DNA of 64,000 bases, taken from NCBI RefSeq assembly GCF_963931595.1, contig NZ_OZ007030.1, forward strand, positions 2,038,481 through 2,102,480. The letters run 5' to 3'. How positions within the stretch are numbered: position 1 is the first letter of the stretch; each line of letters opens with the position of its first letter. Positions 1 through 7,826 of this stretch are shown here, one piece after another. The notes under the pieces were generated by a model that saw only the letters and a list, made by a program, of their open reading frames with translations, was not told the origin of the DNA and searched no databases. Source of the stretch: an uncultured Subdoligranulum sp. GTDB taxonomy: Bacteria > Bacillota > Clostridia > Oscillospirales > Ruminococcaceae. Both the position numbers and the translations under genes were made by a program.

Positions 1-560
1 AAGGGAAAGGGCCCCCGCTTGCCGTCCAGCACAGCGTCGTCCAGCGCCGCCAGCATGTAGGGGAACAGCGCCACCACGTCGAGAAAGTGGTTGAAGAAGA
101 TGTTATAGACCGTAAAGCCCGAGAAGGCATACAGACACCCCGCCACCACGCTCCAGTCCGGGCTGCGCACCCAGCGTCGGGCCCAGAGATAGCCGCCGCC
201 CCCCGCCAGGGCCATTTTCAGGCAGAGCAGCGGTACCATCATCCAGGGCATGAGCCGGGCGGGCACCCAGAGGCTCAACCAGAAGAAGGGACTGCCCAAC
301 AAATAAAAGGAATAGGCGTTGACAAAGCCGCTGCCCAGGTCGGTGGCCCAGCTGAAGCTGCCGCCCTGCTTCACAAAGGCGTTGGCATACTGGTAAAAGT
401 TGATCTGCTGGTCGTTGAAGTCGCCGGCATAATGGAAGTACCCGCCGCCCCACACCGCGTCGGCGATGCAGTGGGGCAGGAAAAGGGCCGCCGCCACCAG
501 GAAGCAGAGCGCAAAGACCTGCCGGTAGCGGGATTTTTGTTTTGGAAGTGTAAGCTGCAT
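1..560 (-). CDS. YfhO-family integral membrane protein (N-terminal part, runs off the window)
   Basis: The reverse complement from 560 reads MQLTLPKQKSRYRQVFALCF and continues open through the window edge, giving 186 codons of what should be a much longer protein. A first hydrophobic segment (about residues 14-32) is followed by a loop holding DFNDQQINFYQYA and then further hydrophobic segments. That arrangement is typical of YfhO-like GT-C-fold membrane proteins, which in Bacillus and Listeria act in glycosylation of lipoteichoic acid. The ATG lacks a good ribosome binding site, so the start is uncertain. A promoter-like TTTACG/17/TAGAAT pair lies upstream on this strand. Family assignment is by recall of the loop pattern; the substrate is unknown. 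Confidence 0.65.
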   Translation of the reverse strand, partial: MQLTLPKQKSRYRQVFALCFLVAAALFLPHCIADAVWGGGYFHYAGDFNDQQINFYQYANAFVKQGGSFSWATDLGSGFVNAYSFYLLGSPFFWLSLWVPARLMPWMMVPLLCLKMALAGGGGYLWARRWVRSPDWSVVAGCLYAFSGFTVYNIFFNHFLDVVALFPYMLAALDDAVLDGKRGPFP

Positions 561-613
561 GGCCAGAACCCGGGAAACAATCCCAATCAATGTACTGTGT
601 TTGTGGTAAAATC

Positions 614-630
614 GTGGTATACTGATTCTA
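614..630 (+). promoter_or_regulatory. Extended -10 promoter of yfbR
   Basis: TGG-TATACT (618-623 for the hexamer) forms an extended -10 element 32 bases before the yfbR start. No good -35 is visible. The 17 bases 614-630 recur exactly at 2375-2391 in front of polA. Confidence 0.55.
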
Positions 631-653
631 ACACACAGGAAAGGTCGCGTAAA
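625..653 (-). promoter_or_regulatory. Promoter of the YfhO-like gene
   Basis: On the minus strand TTTACG (653-648), a 17-base spacer and TAGAAT (630-625) form a sigma-A type promoter. It overlaps the divergent yfbR promoter. Confidence 0.4.
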
Positions 654-654
654 G

Positions 655-1257
655 ATGAAAACCTACCCGCTGAGTGCCCTTTTGGGGCGCATGAAGTACA
701 TCACCCGCTGGAGCCTGATGCGCAACGGCCGTCCCGAGAGCCTGAGCGAGCACACCGCCGACACGGCCCTGCTGGCCCATATGCTCTGTCTGATCGCCAA
801 AAAGTGCACCGGCACCGGTGCGGCCCTGCGCCCCGAGATGGTGGCCACGGCGGCGCTCTACCACGACGCGCCGGAGATCCTGACCGGCGACATGCCCACC
901 CCGGTGAAATACAAGAACGCTGCCCTGCGCAACGCCTACAAGGCGGTGGAGCGGGAGAGTGCCCGGGTGATGGCCAGCCTGCAGCCCGAGGAGTTGCGGG
1001 CCGAGACCGAGGCCTATCTGACGGGGACAGTGCTCAACGACGCCGAGCAAAAGGTGCTCAAAGCCGCCGACCGGCTGTCCGCCCTCATCAAATGCATCGA
1101 GGAGAGCCAGGGCGGCAACCATGAATTTGAGGCGGCGCGGGAACAGCAGCTAACCGCCCTGCATGCCATGGACTGCCCCGAGGCAGAGTATTTCATCCAG
1201 CACATGCTGCCCTGCTACGCCCAGAACCTGGACGAGCTAACCCGGGGCCGGTTCTGA
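655..1257 (+). CDS. yfbR: HD-domain 5'-deoxynucleotidase YfbR
   Basis: A 200-residue HD-superfamily phosphohydrolase of the YfbR type, which dephosphorylates deoxyribonucleoside 5'-monophosphates in the cytosol. The metal ligands are present: H33 in SEHTADTALL, H70-D71 in LYHDAPEILTGDMPTPVKY and D139 in KAADRLSALIK. These positions are almost the same as in the E. coli enzyme, and the length matches the family. The start is ATG at 655, preceded by AGGAAAGG. It is monocistronic, with convergent dus downstream. Confidence 0.9.
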   Translation: MKTYPLSALLGRMKYITRWSLMRNGRPESLSEHTADTALLAHMLCLIAKKCTGTGAALRPEMVATAALYHDAPEILTGDMPTPVKYKNAALRNAYKAVERESARVMASLQPEELRAETEAYLTGTVLNDAEQKVLKAADRLSALIKCIEESQGGNHEFEAAREQQLTALHAMDCPEAEYFIQHMLPCYAQNLDELTRGRF

Positions 1258-1343
1258 GCCGCGAAGAGGTCAATCCTGCAGGCGGCCCCCCATCGATGAG
1301 TTTGTCCACGTCGGCGGCGCAAAAAAGCGGGGCACAGCCCTGC
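1258..1343. other. Intergenic relic: partial copy of the dus 3' end
   Basis: Bases 1275-1315 resemble 1351-1392, which encode the C-terminus of the dus gene on the minus strand. The relic would read ADVDKLIDGG where the gene reads TDVDKLIDAVFRLQE. No hairpin terminator was seen between the convergent genes here. Confidence 0.4.
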
Positions 1344-2321
1344 TTACTCCTGCAGGCGGAAGACCGCATCGATCAGTTTATCTACGTCAGTAAAGTGTTC
1401 CAGCATGGAGCAGTACCGCCGCAGCGACGCCGCCCCCCGCAGCCCTTTCATATAATGCATGGCCTGGCTGCGGGCCTGGGGCATGGCCAGCCACTCCCCT
1501 TTTTCCTCGCACATCTCGTAGATCTGACGGCGCAGCGCCATCATCCGCTGGTTGAGGCTGGGCTCCGCCGGGGGTTCCTCCCCCAGCAGCGCCGCCCGCA
1601 CCCGCTCGAACAACCAGGGGTCCCCCAGGGCGCCCCGGCCGATCATGACGCCGTCGCAGCCGGTTTGGGCCAGCAGGTCCAGCGCCCCCTCGGCGGTGGT
1701 CACATCGCCGTTGGCCAGCACCGGAATCTGCACCGCCCGCTTGATGGACGCGATGGCCCCGGTGTCGATGGGCGGGATATACATCTGTTCCCGGGTGCGT
1801 CCGTGCACCGCCAGCAGATCGGCGCCGTTGGCCTCGCACTGTTTGGCCACCTCCACGCCGGTCATGTGATCGGCGTCCCAGCCGATGCGCATCTTGACGG
1901 TGAGGGGGGTATCGTCCCCCAGCGCCTTGCGGGCGGCCGCCACCATAGCCCCGCAGAGGGGCGGGTCCAGCAAGAGGTGGCTGCCTGCGCCGCTGGAAGT
2001 GATCTTGGGCGCAGGGCACCCCATATTGATGTCCAGAATGTCGAAACGGATGCCCTTTTCCCGCACCAGCAAAATGGCCTTGGCCAGCGTTTCCGGCTCG
2101 GCGCCGAACAGCTGGATGGCATAGATGCCGTGGGGGTCGGGGTCCTTCAGCAGCGCGAAGGATTTGCGGTCGCCGAAGTTCAGCGCCTTGGCGCTGGCCA
2201 TCTCGCTCACCGTCCAGGCCGCCCCGTGGTCCGCCATCATACGGCGGCAGGCGGCATCGGTCAACCCGGCCATGGGCGCGAACACCGCACCCACCGGGAT
2301 CTGCAGATTTTTCAGTTGCAT
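1344..2321 (-). CDS. dus: tRNA-dihydrouridine synthase (DusB-like)
   Basis: A 325-residue FMN enzyme that reduces uridines in tRNA D-loops. Signatures: the FMN-binding start FAPMAGLTDAACR (14-26), catalytic C102 in DINMGCPAPKI, K143 in TVKMRIGW, H173 in AVHGRTREQ and the phosphate-binding GRGALGDPWLF (228-238). Length is normal for the family. The start ATG (2321) is preceded by GAGG about 9 bases upstream. An extended -10 (TGG-TAGAAT, 2360-2352) lies before it. The subclass (DusB against other Dus) is by overall resemblance. Confidence 0.92.
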   Translation of the reverse strand: MQLKNLQIPVGAVFAPMAGLTDAACRRMMADHGAAWTVSEMASAKALNFGDRKSFALLKDPDPHGIYAIQLFGAEPETLAKAILLVREKGIRFDILDINMGCPAPKITSSGAGSHLLLDPPLCGAMVAAARKALGDDTPLTVKMRIGWDADHMTGVEVAKQCEANGADLLAVHGRTREQMYIPPIDTGAIASIKRAVQIPVLANGDVTTAEGALDLLAQTGCDGVMIGRGALGDPWLFERVRAALLGEEPPAEPSLNQRMMALRRQIYEMCEEKGEWLAMPQARSQAMHYMKGLRGAASLRRYCSMLEHFTDVDKLIDAVFRLQE

Positions 2322-2374
2322 GGGATACCTCGTTTTTCAATTTCGCATTCCATTCTACCACATTTGCGTCGTTT

Positions 2375-2391
2375 GTGGTATACTGATTCTA
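2375..2391 (+). promoter_or_regulatory. Extended -10 promoter of polA
   Basis: TGG-TATACT (hexamer 2379-2384), 36 bases upstream of the polA start, is identical over 17 bases to the yfbR promoter at 614-630. Confidence 0.55.
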
Positions 2392-2420
2392 TATGCAAAT
2401 GGCACCAAAGGAGCTTTTCT

Positions 2421-4934
2421 ATGAAATTGATGGTACTGGACGGCAACAGTCTGGTCAACCGCGCCTTCTTCGGCATCAAACTGCTGACAACGAAAGACGG
2501 GCGCTACACCAATGCGATCTTCGGGTTCCAGAATATCCTCTTGAACCTGCTTTCCGCCCACCAGCCCGATGCGGTGGCCATCGCCTGGGATGAGCGCGCC
2601 CCCACCTTCCGCCACAAGGCCTACGACGGCTACAAGGCCACCCGCCACGGCATGCCGGAGGAACTGGCCCAGCAGATGCCGGTGCTGAAGGAACTGCTGA
2701 CCGACCTGGGTTTTGTGCAGGTGAGCAAGGAGGGCTGGGAGGCCGATGACATTCTCGGCACCCTGGCCGCCGCCTGCGAGGCCAAGGGCGGCACCACCCT
2801 GCTGGCCACCGGCGACCGGGACAGCCTGCAGCTGGTGGACGACGCCACCACGGTGCTGCTGGCCACCAACAAGGAGACCATCCCCATGGACCCCGCCGCC
2901 ATCCAGGAAAAATACGGCGTCACCCCGGCCCAGCTCATCGACGTGAAGAGCCTGATGGGCGATTCGTCGGACAACATTCCCGGCGTGCCGGGCATCGGCG
3001 AGAAAACCGCCCTGGCTCTTGTGCAGAAGTTCGGCAGCCTGCAGAACATCTACGACCATCTGGAGGACCCCTCCATCAAACCGGGCCAGCGCACCAAGCT
3101 GGGCGCCAACAAGGACAAGGCGGAACTCTCCTATATGCTGGGCACCATCCGCAAGGACGCCCCCATCGACACCGACCCCGCCGCCTACACCCGGCAGCCC
3201 GGTGATGCGGCGGCCGCCGCCCACCTGCTGGCCAGCCTGGAGATGCACAAACTCATCGACCGCTGGCAGCTGGAAGGCGGCAGCGCCCCTGCGGCGGCGG
3301 AATCCGCTGCCCCGCTGGAAGCGGTGGAGCCTTCCGTTCTGCCGCTGACGGTGGAAGGGCGGCTCTGCCTGGGGCAGAACGCCGACGGCAGCTGGTACGC
3401 CGTGCAGGGCAAGGAAGTCTTCCTGCCCGACACCGACCGCCTGGCCGCCTTGCTGGACAGCGACGCGGAACTGTGGGTCTTTGACGCGAAGCCGCTCTAC
3501 CACCTGGCGCTGGACCGGGGCGGCATCGGCAAGGCCATCCATTTTGACGGCAAACTGGCGGCGTATCTGCTGAACCCGTCGGCCAGCGGCTATGCCGTGA
3601 AAAACCTGGCCGGCGAGTATGATATACCCGCGGCCTTTACCTGTGAAGCCGCCCCCGATGCCGGGGTGCTGTCGGCGCTGCTGGACAAGCTGGCCGCGGC
3701 TCTCGACGAGAGCGGGCAGCGCAAGCTCCACGATGAGATGGAACTGCCGCTGGCCCGGGTGCTGGCGGACATGGAGCGCATCGGCTTTGCGGTGGACGCC
3801 GACGGCATCCGCGCCTTTGGCGACAGCCTGCGGGGCGAGCTGGACGGCATTCTGCAGAGCATCTATGAGGAAGTGGGCTACGAATTCAATGTGAACAGCC
3901 CCAAACAGCTGGGAGAGGCTCTCTTTGACAAGCTGGGCCTGCCGCCGAGGAAGAAAACTTCCCGCGGCTACTCCACCGACGCCGCCACGCTGGAAAGTCT
4001 GCGCCCCTACAGCCCGGTGATCGACCAGATTCTCAAATACCGCACCTACGCGAAGCTGCTCTCCACCTACGTGGAAGGGCTGCTCACCGCCCAGGCCGCC
4101 GACGGCCGGGTGCATTCCACCTTCATCCAGACCGAGGCCCGCACCGGGCGGATCTCCTCCACCGAGCCCAACCTGCAGAACATTCCCATCCGCACCGAGC
4201 TGGGCAGCCGCCTGCGGGGCTTTTTCGTAGCCGGGGCGGGCAAGGAACTGGTGGACGCCGACTACTCCCAGATCGAGCTGCGCATTCTCGCCCACATCAC
4301 CGGCGACGAAGCCATGCAGCAGGCCTTTTTGCACGGGGCGGACATCCACCGCTCCACCGCCGCCAAGATCTACCACATCCCGGAAAGCGAGGTCACGCCC
4401 CAGCTGCGCTCCGCCAGCAAGGCCATCAACTTCGGCATCATGTACGGCAAGGGGGCTTTCTCCTTGAGCAAGGATCTGGATGTGTCGGTGAAGGAGGCGG
4501 ACGCCTTCCTGAAGACCTACCTGGCCACCTTCCCCAAAGTGGACGGCTATATGCAGGACTGCATCGCCCACGCCAAGGAGAAAGGCTATGTGGAAACGCT
4601 GTTCGGACGCCGCCGGGCGCTGCCCGAGCTGGCCAGTTCCAACTTCCAGGTGCGGGCCAGCGGCGAACGGATGGCCCGCAACACTCCCATCCAGGGCACC
4701 GCAGCCGACATCATCAAGCTGGCCATGGTCCATGTGTGGCAGCGGCTGCGGGATGAGAAGCTGGAAGCCCGGCTGCTGTTGCAGGTCCACGATGAACTGA
4801 TTGTGGAAGCCCCCGAGGCCGAGGTGGAGGAAGTGAAGCGGGTCCTGCGGGAGGAAATGGAACATGTCGTGCAGTACAGCGTACCGCTGACCACCGAGGT
4901 GGGCACCGGCAAGACCTGGCTGGAAGCACATTGA
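2421..4934 (+). CDS. polA: DNA polymerase I
   Basis: An 837-residue family A DNA polymerase for gap filling and Okazaki primer removal. The N-terminal third is the 5'-3' exonuclease (MKLMVLDGNSLVNRAFF at the start; helix-hairpin-helix with IPGVPGIGEKTALALV). The middle third is a 3'-5' exonuclease fold in which I find no intact acidic Exo motifs, as in Bacillus-type enzymes. The polymerase domain holds motif A (DYSQIEL, D614), the O-helix (SKAINFGIMYG, K667) and motif C (VHDELIVEAP, D791). The reading frame is open far upstream, but ATG 2421 has AAAGGAG seven bases before it and matches the family N-terminus. tsaD follows 16 bases downstream. Confidence 0.97.
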   Translation: MKLMVLDGNSLVNRAFFGIKLLTTKDGRYTNAIFGFQNILLNLLSAHQPDAVAIAWDERAPTFRHKAYDGYKATRHGMPEELAQQMPVLKELLTDLGFVQVSKEGWEADDILGTLAAACEAKGGTTLLATGDRDSLQLVDDATTVLLATNKETIPMDPAAIQEKYGVTPAQLIDVKSLMGDSSDNIPGVPGIGEKTALALVQKFGSLQNIYDHLEDPSIKPGQRTKLGANKDKAELSYMLGTIRKDAPIDTDPAAYTRQPGDAAAAAHLLASLEMHKLIDRWQLEGGSAPAAAESAAPLEAVEPSVLPLTVEGRLCLGQNADGSWYAVQGKEVFLPDTDRLAALLDSDAELWVFDAKPLYHLALDRGGIGKAIHFDGKLAAYLLNPSASGYAVKNLAGEYDIPAAFTCEAAPDAGVLSALLDKLAAALDESGQRKLHDEMELPLARVLADMERIGFAVDADGIRAFGDSLRGELDGILQSIYEEVGYEFNVNSPKQLGEALFDKLGLPPRKKTSRGYSTDAATLESLRPYSPVIDQILKYRTYAKLLSTYVEGLLTAQAADGRVHSTFIQTEARTGRISSTEPNLQNIPIRTELGSRLRGFFVAGAGKELVDADYSQIELRILAHITGDEAMQQAFLHGADIHRSTAAKIYHIPESEVTPQLRSASKAINFGIMYGKGAFSLSKDLDVSVKEADAFLKTYLATFPKVDGYMQDCIAHAKEKGYVETLFGRRRALPELASSNFQVRASGERMARNTPIQGTAADIIKLAMVHVWQRLRDEKLEARLLLQVHDELIVEAPEAEVEEVKRVLREEMEHVVQYSVPLTTEVGTGKTWLEAH

Positions 4935-4950
4935 GAGGACTGGATAACCC

Positions 4951-5958
4951 ATGTATGTTTTAGGAATTGAATCCACCTGCGACGAGACCGCCGCCGCCAT
5001 TGTGGAGGACGGCCGCAAGGTAATTTCCAACGTCATTTCCACCAGCGTCAAGGAACAGGCGCTCTACGGCGGCGTGGTGCCGGAGATTGCCAGCCGCCGC
5101 CACGCGGAATATATCAGTGCCACGGTGGACAAGGCCCTGGCCGACGCCGGCATGACCATCGACGATGTGGGTGCCGTGGCCGTCACCTTTGCCCCGGGGC
5201 TTATCGGCGCCGTGCTGGTGGGCGTCAACTTTGCCAAGGGCCTGGCCTACGCGTCGGGCAAGCCGCTGGTCTCGGTGCACCATCTGCGGGGCCACATTGC
5301 CGCCAACTACCTGACCCACCCGGCATTGCATCCGCCGTTCCTCTGCCTGGTGGCCAGCGGCGGCCACAGCCACATCGTCATGGTGGAGGACTGGTGCCGC
5401 TACAAGGTGCTGGGCCGCACGGTGGACGACGCCGCCGGCGAGGCTTTCGACAAGGTGGCCCGCACGCTGGGCCTCTCCTACCCCGGCGGTCCCAGCGTGG
5501 CCGCCGCCGCCAAGGGCGGCAACCCCCACGCCTACAAGCTGCCGGTGCCCCATGTGGAAGGAAAATACAACGTGAGTTTCAGCGGCCTGAAGACCGCCGT
5601 CATCAACGAGGTGCACAACGCCCAGCAGAAAGGTGAGGAGATCAACGTCTCCGATATGGCGGCCAGTTTCCAGGAGCGCATCGATCAGATCCTGGCGAAG
5701 AAGCTGCTCTCGGCCGCCGCCGACACAGGCGCCAAGACCATCTGCCTGGCGGGCGGCGTGGCCGCCAACGGCCGGCTGCGCCAGCTGGTCAACGACGGCG
5801 CCCAGAAGCTGGGAGCCAAGATCTATCTGCCGGAGCTCAAGTACTGCGGCGACAACGGCGCCATGATCGCCGCCCAGGGGTTCTACGAATACCAGGACGG
5901 CAATCTGGCAGGCTGGGACCTGAACGGCCTGCCCACGCTGCCCATTGATTACCGTTGA
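4951..5958 (+). CDS. tsaD: tRNA N6-threonylcarbamoyladenosine transferase TsaD
   Basis: A 335-residue ASKHA-fold protein that transfers the threonylcarbamoyl group to A37 of ANN-decoding tRNAs, together with TsaB and TsaE. Hallmarks: N-terminal LGIESTCDET, metal-binding H111 and H115 in VHHLRGHIAANY, and the phosphate loops LVASGGHSH and AGGVAANGRLR. Length is normal. It follows polA by 16 bases and is probably cotranscribed; GAGAGGA overlapping the polA stop is its likely ribosome binding site. A strong bidirectional terminator follows. Confidence 0.97.
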   Translation: MYVLGIESTCDETAAAIVEDGRKVISNVISTSVKEQALYGGVVPEIASRRHAEYISATVDKALADAGMTIDDVGAVAVTFAPGLIGAVLVGVNFAKGLAYASGKPLVSVHHLRGHIAANYLTHPALHPPFLCLVASGGHSHIVMVEDWCRYKVLGRTVDDAAGEAFDKVARTLGLSYPGGPSVAAAAKGGNPHAYKLPVPHVEGKYNVSFSGLKTAVINEVHNAQQKGEEINVSDMAASFQERIDQILAKKLLSAAADTGAKTICLAGGVAANGRLRQLVNDGAQKLGAKIYLPELKYCGDNGAMIAAQGFYEYQDGNLAGWDLNGLPTLPIDYR

Positions 5959-5966
5959 TCTTACTG

Positions 5967-6008
5967 AAAAAGCCGACTGCATACAAAATGCAGTCGGCTT
6001 TTTTATTT
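5967..6008. terminator. Bidirectional terminator of tsaD and the polysaccharide operon
   Basis: A perfect 12-base-pair stem (5971-5982 with 5988-5999) around a five-base loop, with an A-run before it and a T-run after it. It can serve the convergent operons on both strands. Confidence 0.9.
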
Positions 6009-6019
6009 ATAGAGGGTGT

Positions 6020-6988
6020 TCAGCGCACCATCGGTGCAAACAGGCAGAATTTTCCCTCTTTGTTGCGCAGGTCCGCCTTGCGCTGCAGATAGTGGAAGTA
6101 GTCCTCATCCACCGCGCAGTGGTGAATCGCAGAATACAGGTTGCAGCGGCGGCAAAACACGAAATAGGGCAGCATATACCGCCAGCCCAAGCAGTTGTAC
6201 ACCCGGCGATACCGATCCTCCCGGCTGGCACTGCGGTTCAGGCTGGCCGGACGTTGGTTGGGATCCAGAAAACCGCGTTTCGAGAAATCCACCTCAATGC
6301 CTTCCCTGGCAAACAGCGGAACCACATCCTCCCGGACCCACTGACCATGGCAGATTCCCATCCACTGACCCTTGCGATACCCGTAGTCCATGAAACGGTC
6401 CTCCTCGCGCAGGACACAGTAGAACTTTTCCCGCGGATGGGTCGCCGTCAGAACGTTGCACCGCTCCTCCCAGTCCCAAGGGCTCACATCATGCTGCCAG
6501 TATTGCCGCAACTTGTCGGTACGCCAGACCGCTGCCTGCAGATTCAGCGTATAGCGGTTGCCCGCCGGCAGCCGGCGATACCCGGGATATCGGTTCACCT
6601 CCCGGTCACAGGCGGCTTCGGTCACGTCACAGTTGAAATAGACGATATCCCGGTCGGCCTCCATCCAGTCAATGATGGAGGAAAGCCGATCCATCCGCAC
6701 CGGCTCCCGCAGGAAGAAATCGTCCAGCATCAGCAGCAGGTATTCGGTATCGATCTGGTCCAATGCCGACCGCATCCGCGCACCGTAGCTTGGCGCTGTA
6801 GTATTGACAGTGTCGATCTGCAGCCCGGGGAATGTGCAGGTTTTCGTCTCGGTATTGACAACGATCCGCATCTGCAGCGGCACAAAATAGCGCTGCAGCA
6901 GCGTGAAAAACGGCTGCCACAAATCCTCGTAGGCGTCGCAGGTATTGACCAGCAAGGTGACCTTGCTTTGCCAGTTGGGGTTATTCAT
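6020..6988 (-). CDS. Putative glycosyltransferase, last gene of the polysaccharide operon
   Basis: A 322-residue soluble protein without a signal peptide. It has a GT-A-like outline: VTLLVNTCDAYEDLWQPFF at the N-terminus and an acidic motif LLLMLDDFFLRE at about residues 84-95 that would suit a nucleotide-sugar/metal site, followed by alternating strands. I cannot assign a CAZy family from sequence alone. The start ATG lies inside the 3' end of the GT6 gene (8-base overlap ATGAATAA), so the two are translationally coupled. The position supports a role as the last sugar or decoration transferase of the same glycan. Function otherwise unknown. Confidence 0.6.
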   Translation of the reverse strand: MNNPNWQSKVTLLVNTCDAYEDLWQPFFTLLQRYFVPLQMRIVVNTETKTCTFPGLQIDTVNTTAPSYGARMRSALDQIDTEYLLLMLDDFFLREPVRMDRLSSIIDWMEADRDIVYFNCDVTEAACDREVNRYPGYRRLPAGNRYTLNLQAAVWRTDKLRQYWQHDVSPWDWEERCNVLTATHPREKFYCVLREEDRFMDYGYRKGQWMGICHGQWVREDVVPLFAREGIEVDFSKRGFLDPNQRPASLNRSASREDRYRRVYNCLGWRYMLPYFVFCRRCNLYSAIHHCAVDEDYFHYLQRKADLRNKEGKFCLFAPMVR

Positions 6989-7826
6989 CGTCCACTTCTT
7001 TCTTCTGGGGCGGCAGACGGCGCTGCAGCCAGCGAGCGGCTCGCTTCATAAACGCATTACACCGCACAACATACGGCGGCAATACAGTGGCCGGGGCGTC
7101 CTTGCGCAGCTGTTGTACATCAAAGTACCGCTGCTTGCTGCGGAGCAGAATGCGGCAGGGCTGCGGCAGATTCCAGCCTTCCGGCCAGCAGTAACTGGGG
7201 GAAAGGATTCGGAAATCCTTGCGCCACAGAATGTAGCGGTTGATCTGGGATTCATCGTGCCACAGCGCAATGACGTGATGCGCCAGATCTTTGTGGATGC
7301 GCCGGTCCAATGTGTGACACAGCTTGAGGAAGGCCGCCGTTTCACCGCCGTTGATGCCGCCGCAGACATAATATTTGCCCAGTCCCATGGGGATGAACGC
7401 CCGGCAGCGGGGATTGCGGTCGTAGGTATATTCATAATTGGGTTTGTTGTAAAAAGCCGGATGCTGCACAACTAAGAGATGTTCTCCGCGATCCGCCCGC
7501 GGCAGAAACATCTCCGGCGTGATGGTGGTCGTGAACTGCGCGTTGGCATTGAAGAAGAAAATATAGTCAAATGCCTTGAGCTCCTCCTCCCGGCTGAGGA
7601 AGATTTCAAACCGAAGCAGCGTGGAAAAGGGCCAGGAATAGGCTTTCTGGGGGCACCGGTGAATCCGGGGATTGTCCTCTTCCCCGTACAGGGACGGAGC
7701 ATCGGTGAACACAAAGTAATGCACTTCGCATCCCGGCAAAAGATACTGCTCGGCACTCTCATAGAATTCCTGCCAGAAGGCAATATATTTGCCGGTACAG
7801 ATATACAATACGGCAACTTTAGTCAT
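6981..7826 (-). CDS. GT6-family glycosyltransferase (bacterial ABO/alpha-1,3-Gal(NAc) transferase homologue)
   Basis: A 281-residue cytosolic protein closely matching bacterial GT6 enzymes. N-terminal VAVLYICTGKY, then FFFNANAQF (N93-A94-N95), the NXN motif that replaces the vertebrate DXD in bacterial members. Next come YNKPNYEYTYDRNP, the acceptor-site YYVCGGINGGETAAFLKLC, WHDESQINRY (189-198) and LSPSYCWPEGW. GT6 enzymes add alpha-1,3-linked Gal or GalNAc to galactose-containing acceptors with retention of configuration. It has no membrane segment, unlike animal homologues. Start and stop overlap both neighbours by 8 bases (wzt upstream, the putative transferase downstream). Donor and acceptor are not deducible. 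Confidence 0.88.
   Translation of the reverse strand: MTKVAVLYICTGKYIAFWQEFYESAEQYLLPGCEVHYFVFTDAPSLYGEEDNPRIHRCPQKAYSWPFSTLLRFEIFLSREEELKAFDYIFFFNANAQFTTTITPEMFLPRADRGEHLLVVQHPAFYNKPNYEYTYDRNPRCRAFIPMGLGKYYVCGGINGGETAAFLKLCHTLDRRIHKDLAHHVIALWHDESQINRYILWRKDFRILSPSYCWPEGWNLPQPCRILLRSKQRYFDVQQLRKDAPATVLPPYVVRCNAFMKRAARWLQRRLPPQKKEVDDE

Noticed and set aside
2355..5051. An 898-codon open frame on the minus strand opposite polA
   Set aside because: It is antisense to a full polA with all motifs, is low in complexity (G, H, Q rich) and has no family resemblance; long antisense frames are expected at this GC content.
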